DNA of 64,000 nucleotides, from positions 14,694,001 through 14,758,000 of the forward strand of contig CM069432.1 in the NCBI GenBank assembly GCA_035610365.1, written 5' to 3'. The stretch comes from Aquatica leii. Its lineage: Eukaryota; Arthropoda; Insecta; Coleoptera; Lampyridae. The notes under the pieces are model-generated. The model worked only from the letters and a program-made list of their open reading frames with translations, searched no databases and was not told the origin of the DNA. This document shows, one piece after another, positions 34,104 to 43,250 of the stretch; the stretch's first letter is position 1, and every line of letters starts with the position of its first letter. Made by a program: the position numbers and the translations under genes.

Positions 34104-34301
34104 ATCTTAGCATGTTGGTAATTGGATTTGCTAACCGCAAAAATTCGAAGAAAAACTGGTTCTCTCTGGTGGTAATTTTTTGCAATTGTACTGATATAGT
34201 TACTTTTCACTATATTCGTTGGTGGATTGCAATCGTGTTAATATTCGATACGATTTTCGAATTTTCGCGGTTAGCAAATGCAATTACCAACATGCTAAGA
34301 T
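34104..34301. repeat. Fold-back element with 46-bp arms
   Basis: Arms 34104-34149 and 34256-34301 are inverted repeats with two mismatches (left arm begins ATCTTAGCATGTTGGTAATT). The 106-bp centre carries ACTGGTTCTCTCTGGTGG; a related GTTCTCTCTGGTTG occurs at 34500 and CTCTCTGGTGGTT at 35402 outside the arms. No clear target duplication. Nonautonomous and noncoding. Confidence 0.7.
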
Positions 34302-36109
34302 CTCTATAGCACAAGTTTGTTTATATTTTATACGTGGGCTCGTTAACCACGAGATGGCGACAGCCACAACACTTTTATATGTTATTAGAACGAAACATGA
34401 ATATAAGTTATAGAAATATATCAGTATAGTTGTGGAAATACATCAGAGAGTATTTCCCAGTGCTGATGATTCCTAAAAGGGTGAAACGGCCGTACACTGG
34501 TTCTCTCTGGTTGTAATTTTTGCCACAACACTTTTATAAACTATTTACCTGATGTCATGTAAACCTTGAAAAAATTTGCACGTTTTTAAAATATATCAAT
34601 GATATATTTTTAGAATATTTATATTATACACTTCAACAATATCAAGAATATTATATCTATTACACTAAGCAATATTTAACGGACTTTAAATATTGTAACA
34701 AGATTATTAGAATATCGTTTATATATTTTGTGCTACTAGGGTAAATCTCGCTACGTTTGTTTTAAGTTTTATTATAATTAAAGATTATATTTAATTACTG
34801 ACGATTTTTGACGGTTTTGCAAATTAATAACTTTTTAGTTTTATGCTTGTTACAATTTGGAATTTGAAATGAAACATTGGTACTTAAATAAAAAACGATT
34901 AATCAAAGAAATATATAATTTATATGTAAAAACTTTTATAATTTATTTTTTTTCAAAAAGTAATTTATAGAAATGTGTTTTATTTAAATTAGAACACACG
35001 AAATTACTGACATGCATAAAAAATATAGGATTTTCTGTTTGATATATTTGCAGAAAAGTTGTTGACGTTTATCTTTTCTTTGATTCATATTGAACTTTTT
35101 TAAATCGTAAGCATACAAATTGCTTAAAATTTGTTAAAACACGATTTCCGATAATGCATAAAAGATCTCACCGTCAACCGATGTCATACATCTTCATTTA
35201 AATCTAGTTTTATCGAGTTTTCAGCTTGACTGTATTATCAAACTTTACTAGTCAAATAAAGTTTAGGTTTCTCAATTGAAAATAATCTTGAAAACGCCGG
35301 ATGTTTTGTCGCCACACGTTGACAGTGAAGGAAAAGAATAACAATATATTTGTACGAGTCCTTGTCCACAATGTTAAGGATTTGTTTGGCTATTATCGTA
35401 AATTCTCTCTGGTGGTTGCTTTTAAACACTCGTTTTTAACCACTGTGCTGAGCTAACATTGCTGTAAACGGCTGCGATTGATTATGTTCTGCTATTTGTT
35501 TTGTTTGCCTTTCGCTTGCATTCCTTACATCGAGTAAATCCACAATTTCTTTTGTTCAAATTTAGAGTTTTAAGCTAAGTTCAATTTTCTAAAGTAATAT
35601 TATCGAATAATGGATTACTAATTGTTTTCGTTTATAGAACTATATTAGTAGTTAGCTAACATCTGCCAATCTTAATAAAAAGTATTTTTTGTTTTATTTG
35701 TTACTTTACGATTGTATGTAAAATTGTCATTGCAGATGTTTATAAAAATTTTAAAGCAGATAAAATATGTAAAAACATACCGCTAGCAAAAACGTTTTGT
35801 GGGTTGATGTGCCCACTTCTTTAGGATTATTAAATAACTGAAACTGAAAGTTTGTTGAGAATACAAAACAATGATATCCAAGTGACATTCAAAATAAGAA
35901 AATGAACTTTGAAACAACGCCAAATTTAAAATGACTTCCAAATTGTATATGGCTATTTTAGAAATCATAAAGAACATTATAAGGTATACTTACGAATTTT
36001 GTTTATACAATAATGTTTAAAATAAGACCATAAGTACTCAACACAAGATATTCTTGTTTGATTAAATATGTTTTGCATATTGACCATTAAGAATCAAGTT
36101 TTCCATACT
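34302..36109. other. AT-rich spacer with repeat scraps
   Basis: No gene. Phrases such as CACAACACTTTTATA (34367 and 34525) and CTCTCTGGT recur, suggesting eroded copies of the neighbouring fold-back family. Confidence 0.4.
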
Positions 36110-37090
36110 TTTTACTTTCCTATAAAGAAAGTATAGCAATCGCAATTTATTTCAAAAACTTGTTTTTGAAGAATTATACGTTTCAAGGTCTCCTGAATCA
36201 GAAAAACGTAATTTTGATCAAAAAAATTTGGGTGTCTGTGTGTGTGTGTCTGTGTGTAACGTTGTACCCACGATAACTCTCGAACCAAAAGTCCTAGTAG
36301 TTTGGTATCGAGCTGGTTTTTCATATTTTCTCGGTTCTAGCAATTTATTCAAATAAAATTTTTTTCTAACATAAGCAGTTTATTAGAAATTTGATTTATA
36401 ATTGAAATTGAATTCGATATATGATCCAAGGTTCGAATCCAGCCTACGACAATTTTTTTTAGAAAAAAATTTATATCTTGAAAGAAAAGCAAGATTCGTT
36501 AAAAAATAACAATTTTTTTCTAAATTCTTTTGATTTTATATACGGAGTGTTGCATCTTATTTAAACTATCTTTGGATGCGTACTCACGATAACTCTCGAA
36601 CCAAAAGTCCTAATTACTTGAAGTTTGGTATGAAGCTGGCTTTTCATATTCTCTCGGCTCTATCAAAAGATGTGTTTGATAAAGAAACCGGAATTGGATG
36701 TATCCGCCATTTTTAACAGTTTTTCTTATATAATTTTGTACGTATGTAAATTATTCGAATTATTTTTACAGTTTCTTATAAAGATAATTTTTCCTAACAA
36801 TTTATTTAAATAAAAAAATTTTAACATTAACAGTTTATCAGATATTTAGTATGTAATTTAAAATGAATTCACAAATATAATATAGTTTCGAATCCTGTCT
36901 GCGACGGTTTTTTTTAACTCATTTACTAAAGGGGTAAGTAATATCGAGGCGCACAAATATGCTAGAAAATCAATACAAACGTGCAAATATCACTTCAAAA
37001 TGGTTTTATAACAGCATAACTTTAAAAAAATATGTAAATATTCTTTCATTATTCCTTATAGGAAAGTCGTGTGGTGACCACGCCAGTTTT
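36110..37090. repeat. Noncoding repeat with duplicated unit and short inverted ends
   Basis: Two copies of a unit of about 350-450 bp: ACGATAACTCTCGAACCAAA occurs at 36270 and 36588, TTTGGTAT.GAGCTGG follows each, and a GTTCGAATCC or TTTCGAATCC box with GCGACnnTTTTTTT follows further on (36431 and 36890). The outer sequences TTTCCTATAAAG (about 36118) and CTTATAGGAAAG (about 37055) are inverted. A GT microsatellite lies at 36233-36260. The GGTTCGAATCC plus T-run looks like an RNA polymerase III B box and terminator, but there is no A box or cloverleaf. Confidence 0.55.
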
Positions 37091-38180
37091 TTTTACACTA
37101 TTTTCTTACAATGAATATAGTACGGATTATTCACCTATTTTTGAAATGAAAATATAAAAAACAAAAACTCAAATTTTTCATTATTGTGCTTCTGATTTCA
37201 ATTCACAATTATTTTATTCGCTGTATATGTAAATTATGCGCAACTTATTTATGCATTGCACTAGCGTTTGTAGTCATTTTTTTAAGTCATCTTTGGGCGG
37301 CGGTGCGTCGTGAAAGGACGTTTTCGTCCATATGTGGCAGCTTGCCACGTTGAATTTGAAATTTGAAATGTGTGTATTGTCTTTGTTGTTAAGTCATCAG
37401 TTTGCTTTTGTTTTTGTCTAAATATGCATTTGTTGTTATTCGGGGAAAGTCAGTAATTTGTAAGCGTAAGTTTTTCCTTGTTTTTTACGCATGATGTAAT
37501 TTTTAATTTCTTTCTGTTTGGGCACGTTTATTTCTTACGTACGACAAATTTTTATGCTAAGTTTCTTTGATTTCGATTTTTGGAACGCGATAATACGATA
37601 CGATTAATGGACGTTATGTGTTAGTCTGCACGTCACATTTCCGAAGAATTTCTATTACGTGTTTACGATTTTTATGGTTATAAAAACGTTAAATATGTGA
37701 TACGTTTGATAATTGTGGCTAATTTGAAGGTTATCATATTCTGTAACGTTTTTTATTACTAATTAATTAATTTATACTAAAAATATGTACACGCTTATAA
37801 CTAACCGAAATAATTAAATCTAAGGATATTTAATGAAAACACTTATACTAATTTATATCGCACTATCACTTGAAAGATAAAGTCCGCGGTTAACTCACAC
37901 ATTTGTTCAACACTTATTGTTTACATTAAAGTCACGTACAAGGTTATACTTTGTAGATTTACCACGACCACAAGCGTTAATTACTTATTTATTTAGGCTT
38001 GAATAATCTTAACACTGACGTCTTCAAATTGCTGGAATAACTGCATTATGATTTGTTTGCTCAGCATTTTTTACATTTTTGCGAAACGTTTGCGAATGTT
38101 CCACATCCTTTGGTGAACGTTCTGAAAAATGGATAACAACTTCGAGAAAGCTCTTGACAATAATTTCTCTAACGTTTTAC
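37091..38180. other. Spacer, partly GC-richer
   Basis: No ORF. At 37300-37350 two perfect small hairpins (GGACGTTTTCGTCC and GGCAGCTTGCC) sit close together. The 3' LTR of the second gypsy element should start near 38180, but I could not define it. Confidence 0.4.
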
Positions 38181-38241
38181 TGCCCCTTTCTTAGGACTGT
38201 TCTGTCTCAGAAAACTAGATGCGACACCGGTAGAAAGGATC

Positions 38242-38298
38242 ATGGCGGTAGCGGCAACTTCCTCCATTTCGGCAACTTCCTTGACCGTAAAAGTAACA
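38242..38298 (-). pseudogene. CCCH zinc finger downstream of the macro domain
   Basis: CYFYGQGSCRNGGSCRYRH on the minus strand fits C-x7-C-x5-C-x3-H, an RNA-binding CCCH finger. It is in a +1 frame relative to the macro-domain frame, which stops at 38300, and its own frame closes with a TAG at 38217-38215, about 20 bp before the purine tract. Position and spacing suggest it was the last domain of the same polyprotein before a single-base frameshift. CCCH fingers bind AU-rich RNA in other proteins; the role here is inference. Confidence 0.75.
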
Positions 38299-38299
38299 G

Positions 38300-38703
38300 T
38301 CAATCGGCTTTTCTTGACCCAATATTCTTCTTAGTTCCTCGGAAGACAACCTCCAACATATTACGAACTGTCCTCCAATTCAGTTGATCTAAGCCACAAC
38401 CAAGCTTGGGTACCGCCAATTTTTTAACATAGTGGAACTCTATTTCTCTTCTGAGATTCCATAATGTTCGCCAGAGATTTTCGTATAACGGTTTTCTACG
38501 TGAGTATTTCCTGGTGACCAGATAAAAAACAAAGCGTCTGTTACCGCGTAGTCTTAATTCTTTTCCGACTGCCGGTTGCAGCCTTCGTAGTTTATTTGCT
38601 GCTCAAACTTCTTTTAAAATACGACTGCAACTTCTCTGGACATGGCAAAATCCTCGCTCACGCAATGTGTGATGGCGTAATCTTTATGTGTTTGGAACAG
38701 GTC
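38300..38703 (-). pseudogene. Macro domain (OARD1/TARG1-like) at the C-terminus of gypsy pol
   Basis: The integrase ORF continues through a linker into QDLFQTHKDYAITHCVSEDF and SREVAVVF (to 38614, TAA). A shifted frame goes on LRRLQPAVGKELRLRG, RFVFYLVTRKYSRRKPLYEN and VKKLAVPKLGCGLDQLNW, then VRNMLEVVF, to 38300. Order and spacing match the macro domain of OARD1/TARG1, which removes ADP-ribose from glutamate and O-acetyl-ADP-ribose. The Lys of RRKPLYEN and the Asp of GCGLDQL align with the two catalytic residues of that enzyme, Lys84 and Asp125 of the human protein. Two lesions (one stop, one shift) break it here. Confidence 0.85.
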
Positions 38704-40010
38704 TTGTTGTTCTACGGTGGTAACCTTGAACCTAGCTTTTCCAGAACCCCTATATAAGCTCATAAACTTCTCGAACTCTAATCCTTCGATTTTATTCCTG
38801 GTTCTGCTACTTATTACTTTGGTTCGGACCTGAACTTGTGTATTGTGGTTATCTCCAGCAAAAGGGGCTAGACGATCGACATGGTCCACTTTTAGCTTGC
38901 CTCTGAGTTGTTTTCGGATGCTATATATAACGTTATTAATACGCTGCACGATTTCATAGGGGCCCTTTCATTGCCTTTGCAGCTTCGGTAACAAACCACG
39001 TCTTCTTTGGTTATTATACAATCACACCATGTCGCCAGGTTGAAACCCACCATTTGTGCCATGACGTCATATCTAGTCTTTATTTTGTCACTGGAAATTT
39101 CTGTGTTTTTACGGACCTCCTCATATACTTTGTCTAGCCTTTTGGTCGCATGGCAGTCGTATTTCGCGATCGAGGATCACACAAGATAGTGTTTGCTTGT
39201 AGTTTTGTGAACAGATGATCGATATGCCATTAGGAAAAGGTGCAAGTACTGATCCCAGTCTCTTTGGAGTTCAGACACCACTTGGGCTAAGTATTTTCTC
39301 ATTGTTTAAATCATCCGCTCAACTATGCCATCAGATTGAGGATGGGAAAGCGTCGTCCTACTTTTCTTAATTCCCAACAGTCGGCAAACTTCTTAAAACA
39401 GCCTAGACTCAAAGTTGCGGTCTTAATCGGAGTGTTATTCTAACGGAACCTCAAATCGGCAAAAAACTCTTTTACTAATACGTCTGCAACTGTAGCTGCT
39501 TCTTGATTAAGTATTGCGTAAGCCTCCGTCCATTTCGTAAAATAATCCATCGTCACCAGGATGTACTTATTTCTCGAATCGGATTCAGGGACGCCCCTGC
39601 GATGTCAATCGCTACTCTTTCCAAAAGGCTTCCTACGTTGCATTGCTTCATGGGTACTTTGCGCTTTCTGGCTGGACCATTTCTTGATACGTAGACCGTT
39701 GCACTTACGGCACCATTTCATGACGTCCTCTTTGTAGTTCACCCAGTAAAATCGTTCTTGAACTTTCCCCTATGTCTTCATAATGCCAAAGTGTCTTCCT
39801 GATGTACCATCGTGGAGATGCTTCAACAACTCTGACATCCGGCTCTTTGACACCTCCAATTGTAATCTCTTTACCGTGCTTTTGACACTTTCTAGGTATC
39901 GCTTAAAAAGACAGTCCACTACTAGCAAAGAGTCTCACTGCACCCAGTACGCTTTGATGTTTTTGTCCAAAGCACTCACTGCTTTCCAGGTTAGTCGTCG
40001 GTTGTTTTCT
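38704..40010 (-). pseudogene. gypsy integrase (second element)
   Basis: Readable with several frame changes. The zinc module LLKHLHDGTSGRHFGIMK...KWCRKCNGLRIK is at 39825-39690. The first catalytic Asp is in VTMDYFTKWTEAYA (about 39560). The second region (39420) is damaged, with NFES-like remains; the Glu is in HPQSDGIVERMI (about 39330). QRDWDQYLHLFLMAYRSSVH follows near 39260. The C-terminal part PKLQRQ, KGPYEIVQRINNVIYSIRK and RGKLKVDHVDRLAPF ends near 38860, where the linker to the macro domain begins. The plus-strand ORFs at 39503-40193 are antisense to it. Confidence 0.88.
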
Positions 40011-40029
40011 TTCCATTCCAGGAGTAGTT

Positions 40030-41113
40030 TTATTTTAGGATTGTTTTTTTGTTCGCGACGCAATTACTCAAATTCACACTCGTCATCAACCATAGCAGTT
40101 CTTTGGAGGCATTCGACATTTCTTTTAAGTCGCGAACAATGGCTGCAGTCCGCCGGACATGCTCTTCTGGACAAGGCATCAGCGTTCCGATGACTGCACG
40201 TTGTTCTGTGTTATAGTCATACTCTTGCAGTTTATCGATCCATTTTGCCACCGGTCTTTCGAGGTTAAGGAATTGCAGTAGCCACTTTAAAGCGTGCTCT
40301 GTTCTCAGTAAAAATTTTCGCCCACACTAATATTTGTAAAAATGTTCAATGGGCTTGACGACTGCTAACGTTTCCCTCCTAGTCACACAATAATTTTTTT
40401 CTGGCCTGGGCAAAATCTTGCTAAAATACGCGATAACCTTTTCTTGTCCATCTTGAACCTGCATAAGGACCGCGCCTATGGCCAGATTGCTTGCGTCGGT
40501 ATCCAAAACAAATTTTCCATCTTCTCTTATTCGTTCCTTTTAAATTCTGTTTTTCTTTCGTCAATTTCGTTAAAGGTTTGGCGATATTGGCAAATCCGAA
40601 TACGTATCGTCTATAATAGGTGCACAATCCAAGAAAACTTTTGAACTGATGTTTGTCGATTGGTCTTTGTTATGCTTGCATTGCTCAAATTTTGTCTGGG
40701 TCAGCCTTTACCCCATCTCTACATTCGACGTGACCAATGTATTGCACTTCTTTCTTAAATACGGGACACTTCTTTGTTTTCAATTTAAGGTGTGTCCACG
40801 TAGTCGCTGGAACTTTTTTTTCAAATTATTCAAGTGTTCTTTAAACGACTTTCCAACCACGATAACGTCGTCCAGGTAAATCAAGCACGTCTTCCAGGAC
40901 AGTCCGTGCAAGATGGTCTCCATCAAACGCTCGAACCTTGCAAGAGCGTTACACAGGCCGAAAGGCATCACGGTGAACTGAGTGTTTAACGTATTGTCCA
41001 TTCTGGGTAAAGGGTAGCTTTTCTTTTTGGTCACGTCGTTTAGCTGTCTGTAGTGGAGGCAAAATCTTGTTGATCCATCTTTCTTCTTTACGAGTACTAC
41101 TGGGGATGCCTAT
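40030..41113 (-). pseudogene. gypsy reverse transcriptase and RNase H (second element)
   Basis: RT: ASPVVLVKK, TRFCLHYRQLNDVTKKKSYP and LPRMDNTL, then a jump to QFTVMPFGLCNALARFERLM. The segment with the first catalytic Asp (LDLKSGYWQ in the family) is deleted, about 34 residues. The box CLIYLDDVIVVGKSFKEHL is intact (about 40890). RNase H is frameshifted (CTYYRRYVFGFANIAKPL at 40625-40570) and ends with KWIDKLQEYDYNTEQR near 40240 and a damaged Cys/His tail. The YLDD and MPFGLCNA spelling fits a canonical insect gypsy group. Confidence 0.88.
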
Positions 41114-42120
41114 AGGCTACTGTAACACCCCGGTGGCTCACAGTCTCGGCGTGGGCCTTAAAGCGCTATTAATTTGAACACAATTAACATAAATTTAGTC
41201 TATAAACTAAAAATGTAATTATTACAATAAAATGTACTAGTGATGTAGTTTTATTTCCCCTTCTTATAACAAATAACTTATTTTACTAAAATTATTAATT
41301 TCTGGCTTCTATGGAATGCGGCCTACCAATTTAGTAAAATTAGAATTTGATTAATGCGGCCCACGACTCGTATCTAACCTTAAAAAACTGTAATTTTCTT
41401 AAAAGAAACGCAATTAAACGCAAATGGCGTGGTTGCAATCTTTTCGAGAACGGTGCTAAAAATTAAGTTAATAACCGGGATAAATACAGGGCGGTCTTTC
41501 AAAGCGCTAACTTCAACTACGTTAAGAGTTAAAAGTAACTGGAAATTTAGTTCACGTTTAACAAATCCTACACCAGCCTGGCGCAAATGGTTTGTCAATT
41601 CATTAGCGGACTGCGGTTCCGTTATAACAAATACTACTCGGTGAAGCGGAAGCTTGTGGTCAACTTGAGGGAAGGCATTTTCACGTAATAGGGGTTCTAA
41701 CACAAAACGGAAAATTGAGTACAAAAATCTTAAGAGTAACAGAGTTCGAGTTTTGTTATTCGGTCGGAGTAAATAATGTCATGGTACAGAAGCAGGTCTT
41801 GGTTAATTGGTGCACACAAATCTACGGTATCAGGATCGGTTTGAAAGACAGAGTTAGCCGGGTACAAAAGCATTCAGTAGCATAATATGAATCGGACAAA
41901 CACAGGTCGGGTTCCACCAGGACTAGGTCGTGGTAGAAAGGTTCTACCAGGAGCGGGTCTCGGCAGAGAGAGAGAGAGAGAGAAAGTTTTTAGCGTTCAC
42001 GGCAGCTTTTATTCGGTGTTTCGTTTCAGTTGAATACTTTTAAGCAGGGGAACGTCGCGCGCCTTGAAGTGGTAGAGGTGGTCCGCAGACGAGCGTTCAA
42101 AGCTCACGCGTAATTGAAAC
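41114..42120 (-). other. LTR-like region upstream of the second gypsy pol, with an unassigned ORF
   Basis: Read on the minus strand, this block has an AATAAAAGCTGC signal near 42015, a CT/AG microsatellite (41967-41987) and a GC-richer tail, which resembles the R-U5 part of an LTR in the right place and orientation for the 5' end of the gypsy element. An open frame of 115 codons (41724-41380; HRVVFVITEPQSANELTNHL, FVKRELNFQLLL) lies between it and pol. I do not recognise the protein; it could be a gag remnant or chance. No second LTR copy was found. Confidence 0.4.
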
Positions 42121-42252
42121 AAATTCATACATAATTTTTAATGAATTAAATTAAAATTAAATTTAATGAGTACGATAGAATTTTTACCAGTCCAATTATA
42201 AATTTATAAATATGTTCTTGTTCTATGCTCTCGTTTTTTTATGTAAATAAAT

Positions 42253-42770
42253 TTAAGTAGTGAATCCCCAAAGAAGGGATAATTCTAAACCATAATCGCG
42301 ATTGAAGTTATTGGAGTGTTTAATGATTTTTATGCTTTTTCTAAATTCCCTGTTCAAAAAGAATGGAGATTTGGCTATCAACGAAACAATATCAAAATCT
42401 ATCTTGTGACCTGTAGTAAAATGATGTTCAGCAACCGCAGACTTGGAAATATCCCTTTTTCTTATACAACGATCATGTTCTGAAATGCAAGTAATAACGG
42501 AACGACCGGTTTCACCAATGTAGACTAAACCACATAAACAAGGAATTTGGTATACACCTTGAGATGAAAGTGTAGGAAATTTGTTTTTTGGAGAAAAAAG
42601 AATCTGAGAGATTTTGCCTAACGAGTTGAATGTAGGTTTAACACCATTCTTACGAAAAAGTTTCCTTATTTGATTTGTAACTTTGTGAATGTAGGGTAAA
42701 AAAGCCAATTTCGGGTTGGATTCGGGAGTAGAAATGTCCTTAGATAATCCATTTTATTATTATGTTACTT
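42253..42770 (-). pseudogene. Penelope-like element: GIY-YIG endonuclease
   Basis: 151-codon open frame on the minus strand, preceded in frame by NPKLAFLPYI (the end of the RT region). The endonuclease core QGVYQIPCLCGLVYIGETGR has the GVY...YIG signature and Cys-x-Cys, followed by ITCISEHDRCIRKR and SAVAEHHFTTGHKIDF. RT is lacking, so it is a 5'-truncated copy. The endonuclease domain itself looks complete and unbroken, the best-preserved coding unit of its class here. Confidence 0.85.
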
Positions 42771-42839
42771 CACTTTTTACTAAAGTTCTTATTAGGGATT
42801 CGCTTATTATCAGATTCTGTCTCAACAATGCAAGGACTT

Positions 42840-43250
42840 GAGTCATTAGTCATTTATCGAAAACACGCCCCTTATCAACCGTAACCCAATCAGAATCGAG
42901 CCCAACCATCCGTGACGATCCTTTTCCTTTATATACGGAGACTATTTCTTCTTAAGTCACTTCTACAGAGTTTACAATCTGGCTTGGTTTGCTTAGTCAA
43001 GTTATCGTTTTCTTTCTTACCTTTTCAGAGTTAGATTATGGCTTGTTTCACAAGTGGATAACTTAACTTTTGAGAAGTTCTTAGTTAGATTTCGTTTGCT
43101 TGTTTAAGTTTTGCGATTTATCTTACGCATAGGCGAAACGTTGGCAACTTCGATTACAACAATCACACGGTCCAAACCCGGAAGACATTCTTATCTTAGT
43201 ATAGATTCCGGGCGTGGAAGCCTTCGCTAACTACTTTCGTATCTCATTAC
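42840..43250 (+). promoter_or_regulatory. Penelope-type leader (pLTR-like) with promoter-like and hammerhead-like features
   Basis: Just beyond the RT end of the Penelope fragment and on the opposite strand. It contains AACCCAATCAG, then TATATACGG (about 42934), a pyrimidine-rich stretch, and TTACGCATAGGCGAAACGTT (43122-43141), in which CTTA-CGCA-TAGG forms a stem before CGAAAC, the 3' half of a hammerhead ribozyme core. The CTGATGA half is not intact (GATTTAT stands there). An imperfect stem CCCGGAA...TTCCGGG (43179-43210) follows. Penelope-like elements are known to carry hammerhead motifs in such leaders; the assignment here is inference. Confidence 0.4.

Larger units (their letters stand above)
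38181..41113 (-). mobile_element. Second Ty3/gypsy element, pol remnant with extra C-terminal domains
   Basis: Minus-strand pol from RT (41113) through RNase H and integrase to a macro domain and CCCH finger (38242), followed at once by a purine tract (CCTAAGAAAGGGGCA, 38197-38181) as expected just before a 3' LTR. RT starts abruptly at ASPVVLVKK, so protease and gag are lost or displaced. It is unrelated in detail to the gypsy element at 7.4-14.2 kb: different motifs, and a YLDD box instead of FLDD. Confidence 0.85.

Noticed and set aside
36233-36260. CRISPR-like or functional tandem array
   Set aside because: It is only a short GT microsatellite within a eukaryotic repeat; no spacer-repeat structure anywhere in the window.
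36431-36463. tRNA gene suggested by GGTTCGAATCC and T-run
   Set aside because: No matching acceptor stem, D arm or anticodon arm upstream; only the B-box-like word is present.
39503-40193. Plus-strand ORFs of 63 and 136 codons
   Set aside because: Antisense to the gypsy integrase zinc module and RNase H end.
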